DNA of 46,549 nt, from positions 1 through 46,549 of the forward strand of contig CACJRP010000010.1 of assembly GCA_902595825.1 (NCBI GenBank). The letters are read 5' to 3'. This DNA is from an uncultured Bacteroidota bacterium (GTDB lineage Bacteria; Bacteroidota; Bacteroidia; Flavobacteriales; Flavobacteriaceae). A program made the position numbers and the translations under genes. Positions within the stretch are counted from its first letter, which is position 1; each line of letters opens with the position of its first letter. The notes beneath the pieces are model-generated. The model was not told the DNA's origin and made no database searches. It was given only the letters and a program-made list of their open reading frames with translations. Positions 19,153-26,920 of this stretch are shown here, one piece after another.

Positions 19153-19848
19153 TTAAAGAATTTTAAAATCATAAACATCGAGCTCATAATCCAGCTTAAT
19201 TTTTTTATAATTTTCAAGTTCAATTTCTTCAAAAATCACTTGATCAAATACATTTATATTTATTTTTAGATTAGAATCAAAATCAACCAACGGGATTGGG
19301 CAATTGCCAATACAATTCCAGCCTCCTGGACTATCTTGTGGATAAATACCAACATATTCTCCGCCAATTGCCACAGTCCCTTTACCTATTTTACTACTGG
19401 GTATTTTCTTCCTAGGTAAATGTAATTTTGATTCTAAACCAGAGAAATATCCAAACCCCGGTAAAAAGCCATAATACTCGAGGGTAAATTTGTTTTTTAA
19501 AAATGTCTCTTTAAATTTTCGCGTAAGTTTTAAATCACCATCATAAATTTTTAAAATATCATCTTTAAACGAATCATCAAAACAAATTGGAAGATGAATA
19601 GTTTTTGATTTATTATAATTCTTTTTATTTGAATTTATGCTTTCATTAATAATATCTAGAATTTCACCATGTTCTATAGCTTCTTTTAAAAACAATGTCA
19701 TACTATTTTTAGTAACTACTACCTCGATTATTTTACTGTTCTTTTTTAAGGTTTGAAAAAGACCTATGAAGTTGTTCCTTTTACAATCACTGAAATTAAA
19801 TGTAATTGTTGTTGAGTTTAAATAATAAAATTCAGTAAGATTTAACAT
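19153..19848 (-). CDS. pxpB: 5-oxoprolinase subunit B (KipI family)
   Basis: Partner of PxpC in the ATP-dependent 5-oxoprolinase. The 231-residue protein shows the KipI/allophanate-hydrolase subunit 1 core GFLPGFGYFSGLESKLHLPR near residue 142, followed by IGKGTVAIGGEYVGIYPQDSP and GGWNCIGNCP. The N-terminal part is more divergent than in Proteobacteria, as is usual. It overlaps pxpA by 17 nt and abuts pxpC, consistent with coupled translation of the three subunits. Confidence 0.92.
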   Translation of the reverse strand: MLNLTEFYYLNSTTITFNFSDCKRNNFIGLFQTLKKNSKIIEVVVTKNSMTLFLKEAIEHGEILDIINESINSNKKNYNKSKTIHLPICFDDSFKDDILKIYDGDLKLTRKFKETFLKNKFTLEYYGFLPGFGYFSGLESKLHLPRKKIPSSKIGKGTVAIGGEYVGIYPQDSPGGWNCIGNCPIPLVDFDSNLKININVFDQVIFEEIELENYKKIKLDYELDVYDFKIL

Positions 19849-20557
19849 TTATGGATAATTGTTTTAATTCTTTAATTAGATATGAAATAATATTAATTAC
19901 ATTCTTATTGTCTCCGTGAAGACAAATAGTCTGAACTTTTAACTCAATAGTTTTGTTATCAATCGTTATAACTGAACTTTCCTTTACTAGATAAGCAACC
20001 TGATCCAATATTTTTTTTTTGCTCTCAAGAACTGAAGATTGGATTTTTCTAGATAACAAAGTTCCGTTTGAGCTATAAAGCCTGTCTCCAAAACCTTCAT
20101 GAATTTGATTAACTTTTTGTGAAGTCAAAACGGTTGATAATTTACTTGATGGTTGACAGAAAACATATAAATTACCATATTCCTTAAAAACTTCAACTAC
20201 AGCCTCTGCTTTTTCTAAATCATAAAACAAGTCATTGTAAAGCGCTCCGTGTGGCTTGATATGAGTAGAGTTAGCTGAAATATTGAAAAATAGATCCAAT
20301 TGAAATCTAATAGAATCTTGTAACTCTTTTAATGGTATGTCAAGTGACTTCCTGCCAAAAAATTTTGTGTCCAAATAAGACGGGTGTGCACCTGTTTTAA
20401 CATTGTGTTTTTCAGCTAGTTCAATGGCTTCTTTTATCGTTCTTTTGTTACCAAAGTGACCGCCACAAGCAATTGAACAAGATGATATAAAGGGCATTAC
20501 AAAAGAGTCGTTACTCGTACCTTCCCCTAAATCACAATTTAAATCTATACTATACAT
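19832..20557 (-). CDS. pxpA: 5-oxoprolinase subunit A (LamB/YcsF family)
   Basis: LamB/YcsF-family subunit of 5-oxoprolinase. The 241-residue protein begins SIDLNCDLGEG (Cys8, Asp9, Glu12), then SCSIACGGHFGNKRTIKEAI near residue 28, KTGAHPSYLD near 55 and HIKPHGALYND near 99. These His/Asp positions line the presumed active site of this (beta/alpha) family. It overlaps the NRAMP-like gene by 8 nt upstream and pxpB by 17 nt downstream. Confidence 0.94.
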   Translation of the reverse strand: MYSIDLNCDLGEGTSNDSFVMPFISSCSIACGGHFGNKRTIKEAIELAEKHNVKTGAHPSYLDTKFFGRKSLDIPLKELQDSIRFQLDLFFNISANSTHIKPHGALYNDLFYDLEKAEAVVEVFKEYGNLYVFCQPSSKLSTVLTSQKVNQIHEGFGDRLYSSNGTLLSRKIQSSVLESKKKILDQVAYLVKESSVITIDNKTIELKVQTICLHGDNKNVINIISYLIKELKQLSINVKSY

Positions 20558-21740
20558 TAAAAATTTTTAAAATACTGGACACACATAATAAGATAAAAAA
20601 TAACTCAATCAATAAAAGAATAATTTTATCAAAATCATTGTTTTTTGGAAACTCATTTGTTTTTTTATTAATTAAAATAAAAAGCAATAATCCAAGAACA
20701 GGAAGTAAAATCCCATTAGCAACTTGAGCAAACAAGATAATCTGAATCGGTAGTTTATAGATTGAAGAAAATATAAATCCAATCAATACAACTAAAATGG
20801 ATACTAAATTGTAATAAAATCCATTTAATTTTAAATTAAAACATTCACAAAAAATAATTGCAGCTGCAATTGGAGCCGTTATTGAAGAAGTTAATCCAGC
20901 ACAAAAAAACCCTAAATTAATAATCCAATTAGAAATATTTCCGTATAGTGGTTCTAACAAACCACGAATTTCAGTCGGATTTGTAATATTTGCCCCCTGT
21001 AATGAAGCTGCAGTGACAATTATACAAATAGATATTACACCACCTATCGATACAGCAATAATGGTATCAAGCTTAATGCTATTAATATCTTTATACTTTT
21101 TATTTACAAGTGCTGCATGTAAAAATAAATTGTAAGGAACGACAGTAGTACCTACGATACCGACAATATTTAAAACATTTTTTGAATTGAAGCTAGGGAT
21201 AAATAAACCTTTTAAAATTTCTATAAAATCTGGCTTAGTAAGAAAAGAAGATATCAGAAATGACAAACTCATAAGTGCAACGATGAGCATCAATATATTT
21301 GATAAAATTTTGAAATTGTTTATGAAAATTAAAATGGATATAACAATGCATAGTATCATTAGCTGAATAAAATTGGAAAGATTAACAGATAACAAATTGA
21401 GAATACCATTGGTGCCTATAAGAGTACCCGATAAATTACCCGCCTCATAGGCAGAATTACCTATGAAAATTGAGGAAAAAATTAAGCACAATAATAAAAT
21501 TTTTAAAATCTTATTTTTTTCATTACCAAGAATAGTGGTAGCTAGACCTTTTTTTGAATAAAAGGATATTCTAGCAGCAATATTTTGAATGAATATTGTT
21601 ATCAGTGTTGAACATAAAACGGCCCATAGTAAATCAAAACCATAATTTGTACCGGTAAGTATGCACATCGTTATTGTACCAGGGCCTATAAAGGCCGCCG
21701 TGACTACAAAAGCAGGATTAAAAAAAAGTCTCCCAATCAT
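20550..21740 (-). CDS. NRAMP-superfamily transporter lacking canonical metal motifs, linked to 5-oxoprolinase
   Basis: Polytopic inner-membrane protein of 396 residues with about 11 hydrophobic segments and the LeuT-fold NRAMP layout. The canonical metal-site motif DPGN of TM1 is replaced: residues 19-34 read GPGTITMCILTGTNYG. The TM6 motif MPH is replaced by VPY at 201-203 (VVPYNLFLHAAL). Related genes sit beside ycsF/pxpA elsewhere, for example ycsG in B. subtilis. It is embedded by overlaps between dsbD (4 nt) and pxpA (8 nt). I infer that it carries 5-oxoproline or another organic solute, or an atypical cation, rather than Mn2+/Fe2+. Family placement is firm; the substrate is unknown, and a usual annotation as divalent metal transporter would be doubtful. 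Confidence 0.82.
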   Translation of the reverse strand: MIGRLFFNPAFVVTAAFIGPGTITMCILTGTNYGFDLLWAVLCSTLITIFIQNIAARISFYSKKGLATTILGNEKNKILKILLLCLIFSSIFIGNSAYEAGNLSGTLIGTNGILNLLSVNLSNFIQLMILCIVISILIFINNFKILSNILMLIVALMSLSFLISSFLTKPDFIEILKGLFIPSFNSKNVLNIVGIVGTTVVPYNLFLHAALVNKKYKDINSIKLDTIIAVSIGGVISICIIVTAASLQGANITNPTEIRGLLEPLYGNISNWIINLGFFCAGLTSSITAPIAAAIIFCECFNLKLNGFYYNLVSILVVLIGFIFSSIYKLPIQIILFAQVANGILLPVLGLLLFILINKKTNEFPKNNDFDKIILLLIELFFILLCVSSILKIFNV

Positions 21741-23680
21741 AAACCATAATTGTCTAGTCCTTCATTTAGCCAATTTCTGTATTTATTTACACTAGAGGTA
21801 TATTGTATTGGGTAATTAAGAATCTTTCCATTGGGATGAATCATAATGTAATAGGGTTGTGATGCAGAATTGAAATTTTGAAGTTGGAAAGTTGACCACT
21901 TTTCACCAACAGTTCTAATTTTTTTTATCCTACCATCTGGAAATTTAAAATTAAAAGACTCATCAGGACTAAGTTTTTTTCTATCATCCACATATAGTGA
22001 ACTAATTATAAACTTATTTTTTAAAATATCGTAAACCTCTGGGTTAGACCAAATTTTTTCCTCTACTCTTCTGCAATTTACACAAGCCCAACCCGTAAAA
22101 TCAATTAAAATTGGTTTGTTTTGAGACTTCGCTTTTTCACGAGCTGCTTTAAAATTCTTATAACAATCCAGATTTAATGGGCAATCATTGGTGTTAGAAA
22201 AAAGGCTGTAGAAAACAGGAGGTGTAAATCCACTAACAAATTTCAGATTATTTTCTTTGCTTACAAGCCCATTAAAGAGATATATTGAGAAGATTAAGCT
22301 AGTTAGTCCAAATATCTTTTCAATATTAGATTTTTTTTCACCTCTGTTTTTTAATACGCCAAGAAGATACATAGATAAAAGAAGAGACAAAATTAACCAA
22401 ATTAGAATAAAAACTTCTCTTTTTAAAATACCCCACCCTGAAACAAGATCAGCATTTGATAAAAATTTCAATGCTAGTGCAAGTTCGATAAAACCTAACG
22501 TTATTTTGAACTTTTTCATCCAAGTGCCTGACTTTGGAAGGTTTTTAATCAAATTTGGAAAAAGAGCCAACATCGCAAAAGGTAGTGCTAATGAAATGCC
22601 AAAACCTAGCATTCCTGCTGTTAATTGGTATGCTCCTCCATTAATAGATAATGACCCTACTAATAAAGAGCCAAGTATTGGTCCAGTACATGAGAAGGAA
22701 ACCAGTGCCAAGGTCAAAGACATGAAAAAAATTCCTATTATACCCGATATTGAAGATTTAGATTCAGTTTTATTTAAGAAAAATAATGGTAGGGTTAACT
22801 CATAATAGCCAAAAAAAGAAAACGCAAAAAATATAAATACAATAAAAAATATTAGATTCAAAAATACACTTGTTGACAAATCATTTAAAATTTGTGGATT
22901 TAAAGAATCAACTAAATGAAAAGGTAAACTTAAAGAACCATATATTAATATTATAAAAAACCCATACAAAAAAGCATCAAAAATTCCTTTTCGATTTGAT
23001 TGATTTTGTTTAATAAAAAATGAGACTGTCAGTGGAATCATGGGAAAAATACAAGGAGTAAGTAGGGCCAGGATTCCGCTTAAAATTCCTAATAAAAAAA
23101 TAGAAAAAAAAGATTGATCGTTTGATTCAATATTAGTTGGTGATATTAGCAAATCTTCATTACTTAGTTCCAGACTCAATTCATCAATTTTTAAAAGATC
23201 GTACTCTTTGAGTTCATTAGGACTTGGTTCTAGCAATTTTCCATCAATGGATAGGCTAAATGACTTGGTGCGAAATATGCACAACCTATCATCACAAACT
23301 TGATAAGAAATTTCTCCTTTAATCGGTTCACCTGAGCTCTGTTTATAATATAATTTTTGGTAAAATTCTGCCTCATTTTTAAAAAAAGAGATGTTTTTAT
23401 AAAAATATGGGTCAAATTCATCCAAGGGCTTTGATGACAAAAGGGAACCTTTTTTTCTAACACTTAATGAATCTGAAAAAAAATTGACTTCGGTAGCCAA
23501 CGGTCCATCATCATAAACTTTAGGAGAATAAAGACGCCAATTTTTGTCTATCTCGGCTCTAATTATAAGCTTTAATTCCCCATTTTTAATATTAGAAACC
23601 GCAAAATCCCATTTCACAGGCTCTTGTGAATAACAAGAGAAAGCAATTAAACAAAAAAGGAATGTTTGTATTTTTTTCAA
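21737..23680 (-). CDS. dsbD: Thiol:disulfide interchange protein DsbD
   Basis: Moves reducing power from cytoplasmic thioredoxin across the inner membrane to periplasmic proteins. The 647-residue protein has an N-terminal signal peptide (KKIQTFLFCLIAFSCYSQ) and a periplasmic alpha domain with Cys129 and Cys134 (VCDDRLC). The CcdA-like membrane domain has Cys210 (LTPCIFPMIPLTVSFF) and Cys331 (SFSCTGPILGSLL), and a C-terminal thioredoxin domain has Cys533-x-x-Cys536 (GWACVNCRRVEE). All three redox pairs are present, so it should be functional. It overlaps tilS and the NRAMP-like gene by 4 nt each. The operon partners suggest no obvious shared pathway. Confidence 0.93.
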   Translation of the reverse strand: MKKIQTFLFCLIAFSCYSQEPVKWDFAVSNIKNGELKLIIRAEIDKNWRLYSPKVYDDGPLATEVNFFSDSLSVRKKGSLLSSKPLDEFDPYFYKNISFFKNEAEFYQKLYYKQSSGEPIKGEISYQVCDDRLCIFRTKSFSLSIDGKLLEPSPNELKEYDLLKIDELSLELSNEDLLISPTNIESNDQSFFSIFLLGILSGILALLTPCIFPMIPLTVSFFIKQNQSNRKGIFDAFLYGFFIILIYGSLSLPFHLVDSLNPQILNDLSTSVFLNLIFFIVFIFFAFSFFGYYELTLPLFFLNKTESKSSISGIIGIFFMSLTLALVSFSCTGPILGSLLVGSLSINGGAYQLTAGMLGFGISLALPFAMLALFPNLIKNLPKSGTWMKKFKITLGFIELALALKFLSNADLVSGWGILKREVFILIWLILSLLLSMYLLGVLKNRGEKKSNIEKIFGLTSLIFSIYLFNGLVSKENNLKFVSGFTPPVFYSLFSNTNDCPLNLDCYKNFKAAREKAKSQNKPILIDFTGWACVNCRRVEEKIWSNPEVYDILKNKFIISSLYVDDRKKLSPDESFNFKFPDGRIKKIRTVGEKWSTFQLQNFNSASQPYYIMIHPNGKILNYPIQYTSSVNKYRNWLNEGLDNYGL

Positions 23681-24963
23681 CTTAATTTCAAAATTAAGGG
23701 ATTTTCTTGTTTTTCACTTGCTGCAAATCTTCGATCAACTCTTTTTCCAATCACCCAGACAATTTTTTCACCAGAGCAAAGCAACCATTGTTTTTCTTTA
23801 TCTACAAGAGAATACTTTTCGTCCTTAAAATACTTACTTAATTTTTTCTTTCCTTTCATTCCGAATGGATAGAAAAAATCACCCAAAATTGGTTTTCTAA
23901 TTACTAATTCGCGGTCTAGTTTAGATCTGTCAATAATAGCATAATCATCTGTATTTCTGGAATGTTCTACAATTTCAATTTTTATATCCCTATCAAATGA
24001 TTTTTTTTTATCCCATTTATAAGGTTCATTATATTGTTTTTTGTTTATTTTTTTCAAAATTAAATGGTCTCTATTAGAAATCAATCTGTATTTTTTTGAA
24101 ACTAAAAACTTTCCAGTCTCGGAATTAACTATCGAAAAGAGATCTTCCTCATTTAAAAAACCAAACTCACAGAATATTTCGTAAATAAAAAATTTGTTTG
24201 GTTTTAGTTTTTTTAAGTCACTTTTATAAACTATAAAATAATCCTCTTTTTCAATAAAGTTCTCTTTTTTCCAAGCTTTTATTAAGTTGTAAAGAGCATC
24301 CTTAGACTCATTCAAATAGGTCAAACTTTTTTTATAATTATTAATCCAATTAGGGAATATTTTGAGTAGTTCAGGAGTAATTTTGTTTCTTATTTTATTT
24401 CTTGTATAGTTATCTTTTGAATTTGACGAATCTTCTCTCCAGATAATTTTATTTTTGTGTGCATAGAACTCTATATCCTCCCTTGAAAAAGATCTTAGAG
24501 GTCTTAAAATGGGAACGTCAGGTATACCTGTAAGGCCCTTTAAACCAGAACCTCTTGATAAATTAATAAGAAATGTCTCAAACTGGTCATTCAAATTATG
24601 AGCCGTAACAATATAACTTAGATGATTGTCTTTCAATAGCTTTTTCATCCAAGAATATCTTAATTCTCTAGCAATCATTTGAATTGATTTTCCAGCTCGC
24701 AAAGCCTCTTTTTTTGTGTCAAATAATTTAGAAAAAAATGTAATTGAATTTTTTTCACAATTTTCTTTAACAAATTTTTCATCTCCGATGCTTTCATCTC
24801 CCCTAAGCATAAAATTACAATGAGCCACACAAAAATCAATGTTCAACTTTTTTAAAATATCAAACAAAACCATGCTATCTATGCCACCACTACAAGCTAA
24901 AAGAACAGAATCCCCTTCCTTTAACTCGTATTTTTTTATGTATTCTTTTACTTTGTTAAGCAT
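23677..24963 (-). CDS. tilS: tRNA(Ile)-lysidine synthetase
   Basis: Converts C34 of the CAU-anticodon tRNA-Ile to lysidine so that it reads AUA, an essential step in most bacteria and relevant here because AUA is frequent. The 428-residue protein has the PP-loop SGGIDS at residues 25-30, then VAHCNFMLRGDES, a typical HNLNDQFETFLINLSRGSGLKGLTG region near 120, and a TilS C-terminal domain (KPILGDFFYPFGMKGKKKLSKYF near 355). It leads a six-gene minus-strand run and is divergent from the arginine operon across 237 bp. Confidence 0.95.
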   Translation of the reverse strand: MLNKVKEYIKKYELKEGDSVLLACSGGIDSMVLFDILKKLNIDFCVAHCNFMLRGDESIGDEKFVKENCEKNSITFFSKLFDTKKEALRAGKSIQMIARELRYSWMKKLLKDNHLSYIVTAHNLNDQFETFLINLSRGSGLKGLTGIPDVPILRPLRSFSREDIEFYAHKNKIIWREDSSNSKDNYTRNKIRNKITPELLKIFPNWINNYKKSLTYLNESKDALYNLIKAWKKENFIEKEDYFIVYKSDLKKLKPNKFFIYEIFCEFGFLNEEDLFSIVNSETGKFLVSKKYRLISNRDHLILKKINKKQYNEPYKWDKKKSFDRDIKIEIVEHSRNTDDYAIIDRSKLDRELVIRKPILGDFFYPFGMKGKKKLSKYFKDEKYSLVDKEKQWLLCSGEKIVWVIGKRVDRRFAASEKQENPLILKLS

Positions 24964-25036
24964 TATTTAATAACCAAATTTTATTGTCTAAAGGTTTAAA
25001 ATCAAATTTTATTTTTTTTTTTAATAATAAAAGATA

Positions 25037-25044
25037 TAAATTTG
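25037..25044 (+). promoter_or_regulatory. Probable -7 promoter box of the arginine operon
   Basis: TAAATTTG is an exact TAnnTTTG match followed by C, as in many flavobacterial promoters. Transcription would start near 25050, almost at the ATG of the leader ORF (25052). A T-rich tract (about 25008-25021) occupies the -33 region instead of a clear TTG. Its position just before an Arg-codon-rich short ORF and the arg genes raises confidence above that of the other motif matches in the window. Confidence 0.5.
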
Positions 25045-25051
25045 CATCGAA

Positions 25052-25114
25052 ATGAATATATATTTTTTTAATATAAAAGCTCGTAACAACCGTTCCTTTC
25101 GTCCTCTATCTTAA
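25052..25114 (+). CDS. Putative arginine leader peptide (20 aa)
   Basis: A short ORF, ATG at 25052 and TAA at 25112-25114, encodes 20 residues ending KARNNRSFRPLS. Three CGT arginine codons (25082-25084, 25091-25093, 25100-25102) fall within seven codons near its end. It is the first ORF after the candidate promoter and lies 86 nt before the first arginine gene. Clustered codons for the pathway's end product just upstream of the operon are the hallmark of ribosome-mediated attenuation leaders. The peptide itself probably has no other function; ribosome stalling at the Arg codons would sense charged tRNA-Arg. I do not recall a published description of this leader. The main doubt is chance, since short ORFs are common, though CGT is rare in this AT-rich DNA. 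Confidence 0.6.
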   Translation: MNIYFFNIKARNNRSFRPLS

Positions 25115-25200
25115 GGGGATAAATTCATTTTTGGCTCATACAGAGTATATCCAAACTAAATTTATTAACTCAGAAAAAACGAAAAGTTTAAAACTATTCA
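25115..25200 (+). promoter_or_regulatory. Leader RNA with alternative pairings before the first arginine gene
   Basis: Between the leader-peptide stop and the GTG of the GNAT gene, two short helices compete for the same G-run. CCTC at 25103-25106 (leader codons) can pair with GGGG at 25115-25118, while GGATA at 25117-25121 can pair with TATCC at 25148-25152, extended by ATTC/GAGT after one mismatch. TTTCGT at 25097-25102, over the third Arg codon, can also pair with ACGAAA at 25179-25184 near the gene start. There is no GC-rich hairpin followed by a T-run, so a classical intrinsic terminator is not evident. Control of translation or Rho-type control would fit better. The pairings are short and unverified. 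Confidence 0.35.
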
Positions 25201-25728
25201 GTGAAAATATATATATCAAATATCAAACATAAAAAATTTGCAGCTCAAATAAGCAAATGCATTGATGAATCAGCTAAGATGAGGGGTACTGGTATTGCCA
25301 GAAGAACACCTGAATACATTATAAAAAAAATAGAAGCTGGCAATGCAGTTATTGCTCTTGACAAAGAAGAGTTTGCTGGTTTTTGTTATATAGAGAAATG
25401 GGGACATGGAAAATATGTTGCTCATTCAGGATTAATAGTTGCACCTAAATTCAGAGGAAAAGGTTTAGCAAAGAAAATCAAAACTGAAATTTTTAATCTT
25501 TCCAAGAAAAAATATCCAAATTCAAAAGTTTTTGGAATAACCACCTCTAAAACTGTAATGCGTATTAACTTTGAATTAGGATATAGGCCAGTTCCTTTTT
25601 CAGAGTTGACCGACGACCCAGAATTTTGGAAGGGCTGCAGAACTTGTGTCAATTATGATATATTAACCAGAACCGATAAAAAAATGTGCTTATGTACAGG
25701 CATGCTCAATGATGAAAAAAAGAAATAA
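25201..25728 (+). CDS. GNAT acetyltransferase, probable N-acetylglutamate synthase
   Basis: Probably acetylates glutamate with acetyl-CoA, the first step of arginine synthesis. The 175-residue GNAT domain has the acetyl-CoA motif LIVAPKFRGKGLAKK (RGKGLA at 85-90) and YIEKWGHGKYVAHSG before it. The C-terminus ends in a four-cysteine cluster (Cys146, Cys149, Cys163, Cys165: GCRTCVNYDILTRTDKKMCLC), unusual for a GNAT. The start is GTG at 25201: an in-frame TAA lies four codons upstream and the next ATG is at codon 27, inside the conserved domain. It is first in the arg operon, one base before argG. The NAGS role rests on position and on recalled Bacteroidota synteny; the protein is unrelated in sequence to the amino-acid-kinase-fused ArgA. 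Confidence 0.8.
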   Translation: MKIYISNIKHKKFAAQISKCIDESAKMRGTGIARRTPEYIIKKIEAGNAVIALDKEEFAGFCYIEKWGHGKYVAHSGLIVAPKFRGKGLAKKIKTEIFNLSKKKYPNSKVFGITTSKTVMRINFELGYRPVPFSELTDDPEFWKGCRTCVNYDILTRTDKKMCLCTGMLNDEKKK

Positions 25729-25729
25729 T

Positions 25730-26920
25730 ATGAAAAACAATAAAGTTGTTCTTGCATACAGCGGTGGACTTGACACAAGCTTTTGTCTTAAAAAACTTAT
25801 TGACGAAGGGTTTGATGTTTATCCAATTCTAATTAACACAGGTGGTTTTACAAAAAGTGATCTTAAATTGATTAAGTATAATTCAAAGGTTATAGGATCT
25901 AATAATTTTCAATGTATTGATGCTGAAAAAGATTTTTATCAAAAAATTATTCGATTTTTGGTTTATGGAAACATTTTAAAAAACTCAACCTATCCATTAT
26001 CGGTGAGCTCAGAAAGAATTATTCAAGCAATTGAAATTATTAAATACGCAAAAAAAATTAAAGCCTCATCAATTGCCCATGGGAGCACTGGTGCGGGTAA
26101 TGATCAAGTTAGATTCGATTTAATTTTTCAAATTTTATCAAGCGATATAAAAATTATCACCCCAATTAGAGACAATAAAATTTCCAGGGAAGAAGAAATA
26201 AATTTTCTAAAAAAGAATGGTATTGAATTAAACTGGGACGAAAAAAAATATTCTATTAATAAAGGACTATGGGGAACAAGTATTGGCGGAAAAGAAACAT
26301 TAGGATCAAGACATAATATTCCTGAAAATGCGTATCCATCAAAAGTTGATAAAAAAAAGGAAGAGAACATTACCTTAACATTTAAAAAAGGTGAGATTGT
26401 AGCTGTCAACAATATCAAAGCATCTCCAATAGAAAACATTAAAAAAATTGATGAAATAGCAAGCAAATTTGGAGTTGGTAGGGATACGCATGTTGGAGAT
26501 ACTATAATTGGGATTAAGGGAAGAGTTGGTTTTGAAGCAGCTGCTCCAATTTTAATAATTAAAGCTCATCATCTTCTAGAAAAACATACACTTACTAAGT
26601 GGCAGTTAATATACAAAGAGCAATTGTGTATAAATTACGGTTTATTGCTTCACGAAGGACAGTATCTTGACCCCGTTATGAGAGACATAGAAAAGTTTCT
26701 GATTAGTAGCCAAAAAAATGTTTCTGGTGATGTCTTTATAAAACTCAATCCATACAGGTATGAGCTTATTGGAATTAAATCAAAATTTGATCTAATGGAT
26801 TCGAAATTTGGAAATTATGGCGAAATGAATAAAAAATGGTCAGCGGATGAGGTAAAAGGATTCATTAAAATACTTTCTAATCAAAATAAGATTTATCAAA
26901 AAATAAATAAAAATGATTAA
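25730..26920 (+). CDS. argG: Argininosuccinate synthase
   Basis: Joins citrulline and aspartate using ATP to form argininosuccinate. With the ATG at 25730 the protein has 396 residues. The PP-loop is AYSGGLDTS (residues 9-17), and AHGSTGAGNDQVRFD near 120 is the citrulline/aspartate-binding signature; NKGLWGTSIGGKE follows near 175. Two in-frame ATGs at 25709 and 25712 would add seven residues lying inside the upstream gene. The ATG one base after that gene's stop is preferred because the conserved domain begins right there. It overlaps argC by 8 nt. Confidence 0.96.
   Translation: MKNNKVVLAYSGGLDTSFCLKKLIDEGFDVYPILINTGGFTKSDLKLIKYNSKVIGSNNFQCIDAEKDFYQKIIRFLVYGNILKNSTYPLSVSSERIIQAIEIIKYAKKIKASSIAHGSTGAGNDQVRFDLIFQILSSDIKIITPIRDNKISREEEINFLKKNGIELNWDEKKYSINKGLWGTSIGGKETLGSRHNIPENAYPSKVDKKKEENITLTFKKGEIVAVNNIKASPIENIKKIDEIASKFGVGRDTHVGDTIIGIKGRVGFEAAAPILIIKAHHLLEKHTLTKWQLIYKEQLCINYGLLLHEGQYLDPVMRDIEKFLISSQKNVSGDVFIKLNPYRYELIGIKSKFDLMDSKFGNYGEMNKKWSADEVKGFIKILSNQNKIYQKINKND

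Noticed and set aside
25050-25068. ARG-box-like half site (TGAAT followed by ATAT and ATTTT) at the arg promoter
   Set aside because: Only one half matches the E. coli-type box; it coincides with the AT-rich first codons of the leader ORF, so it is probably fortuitous.
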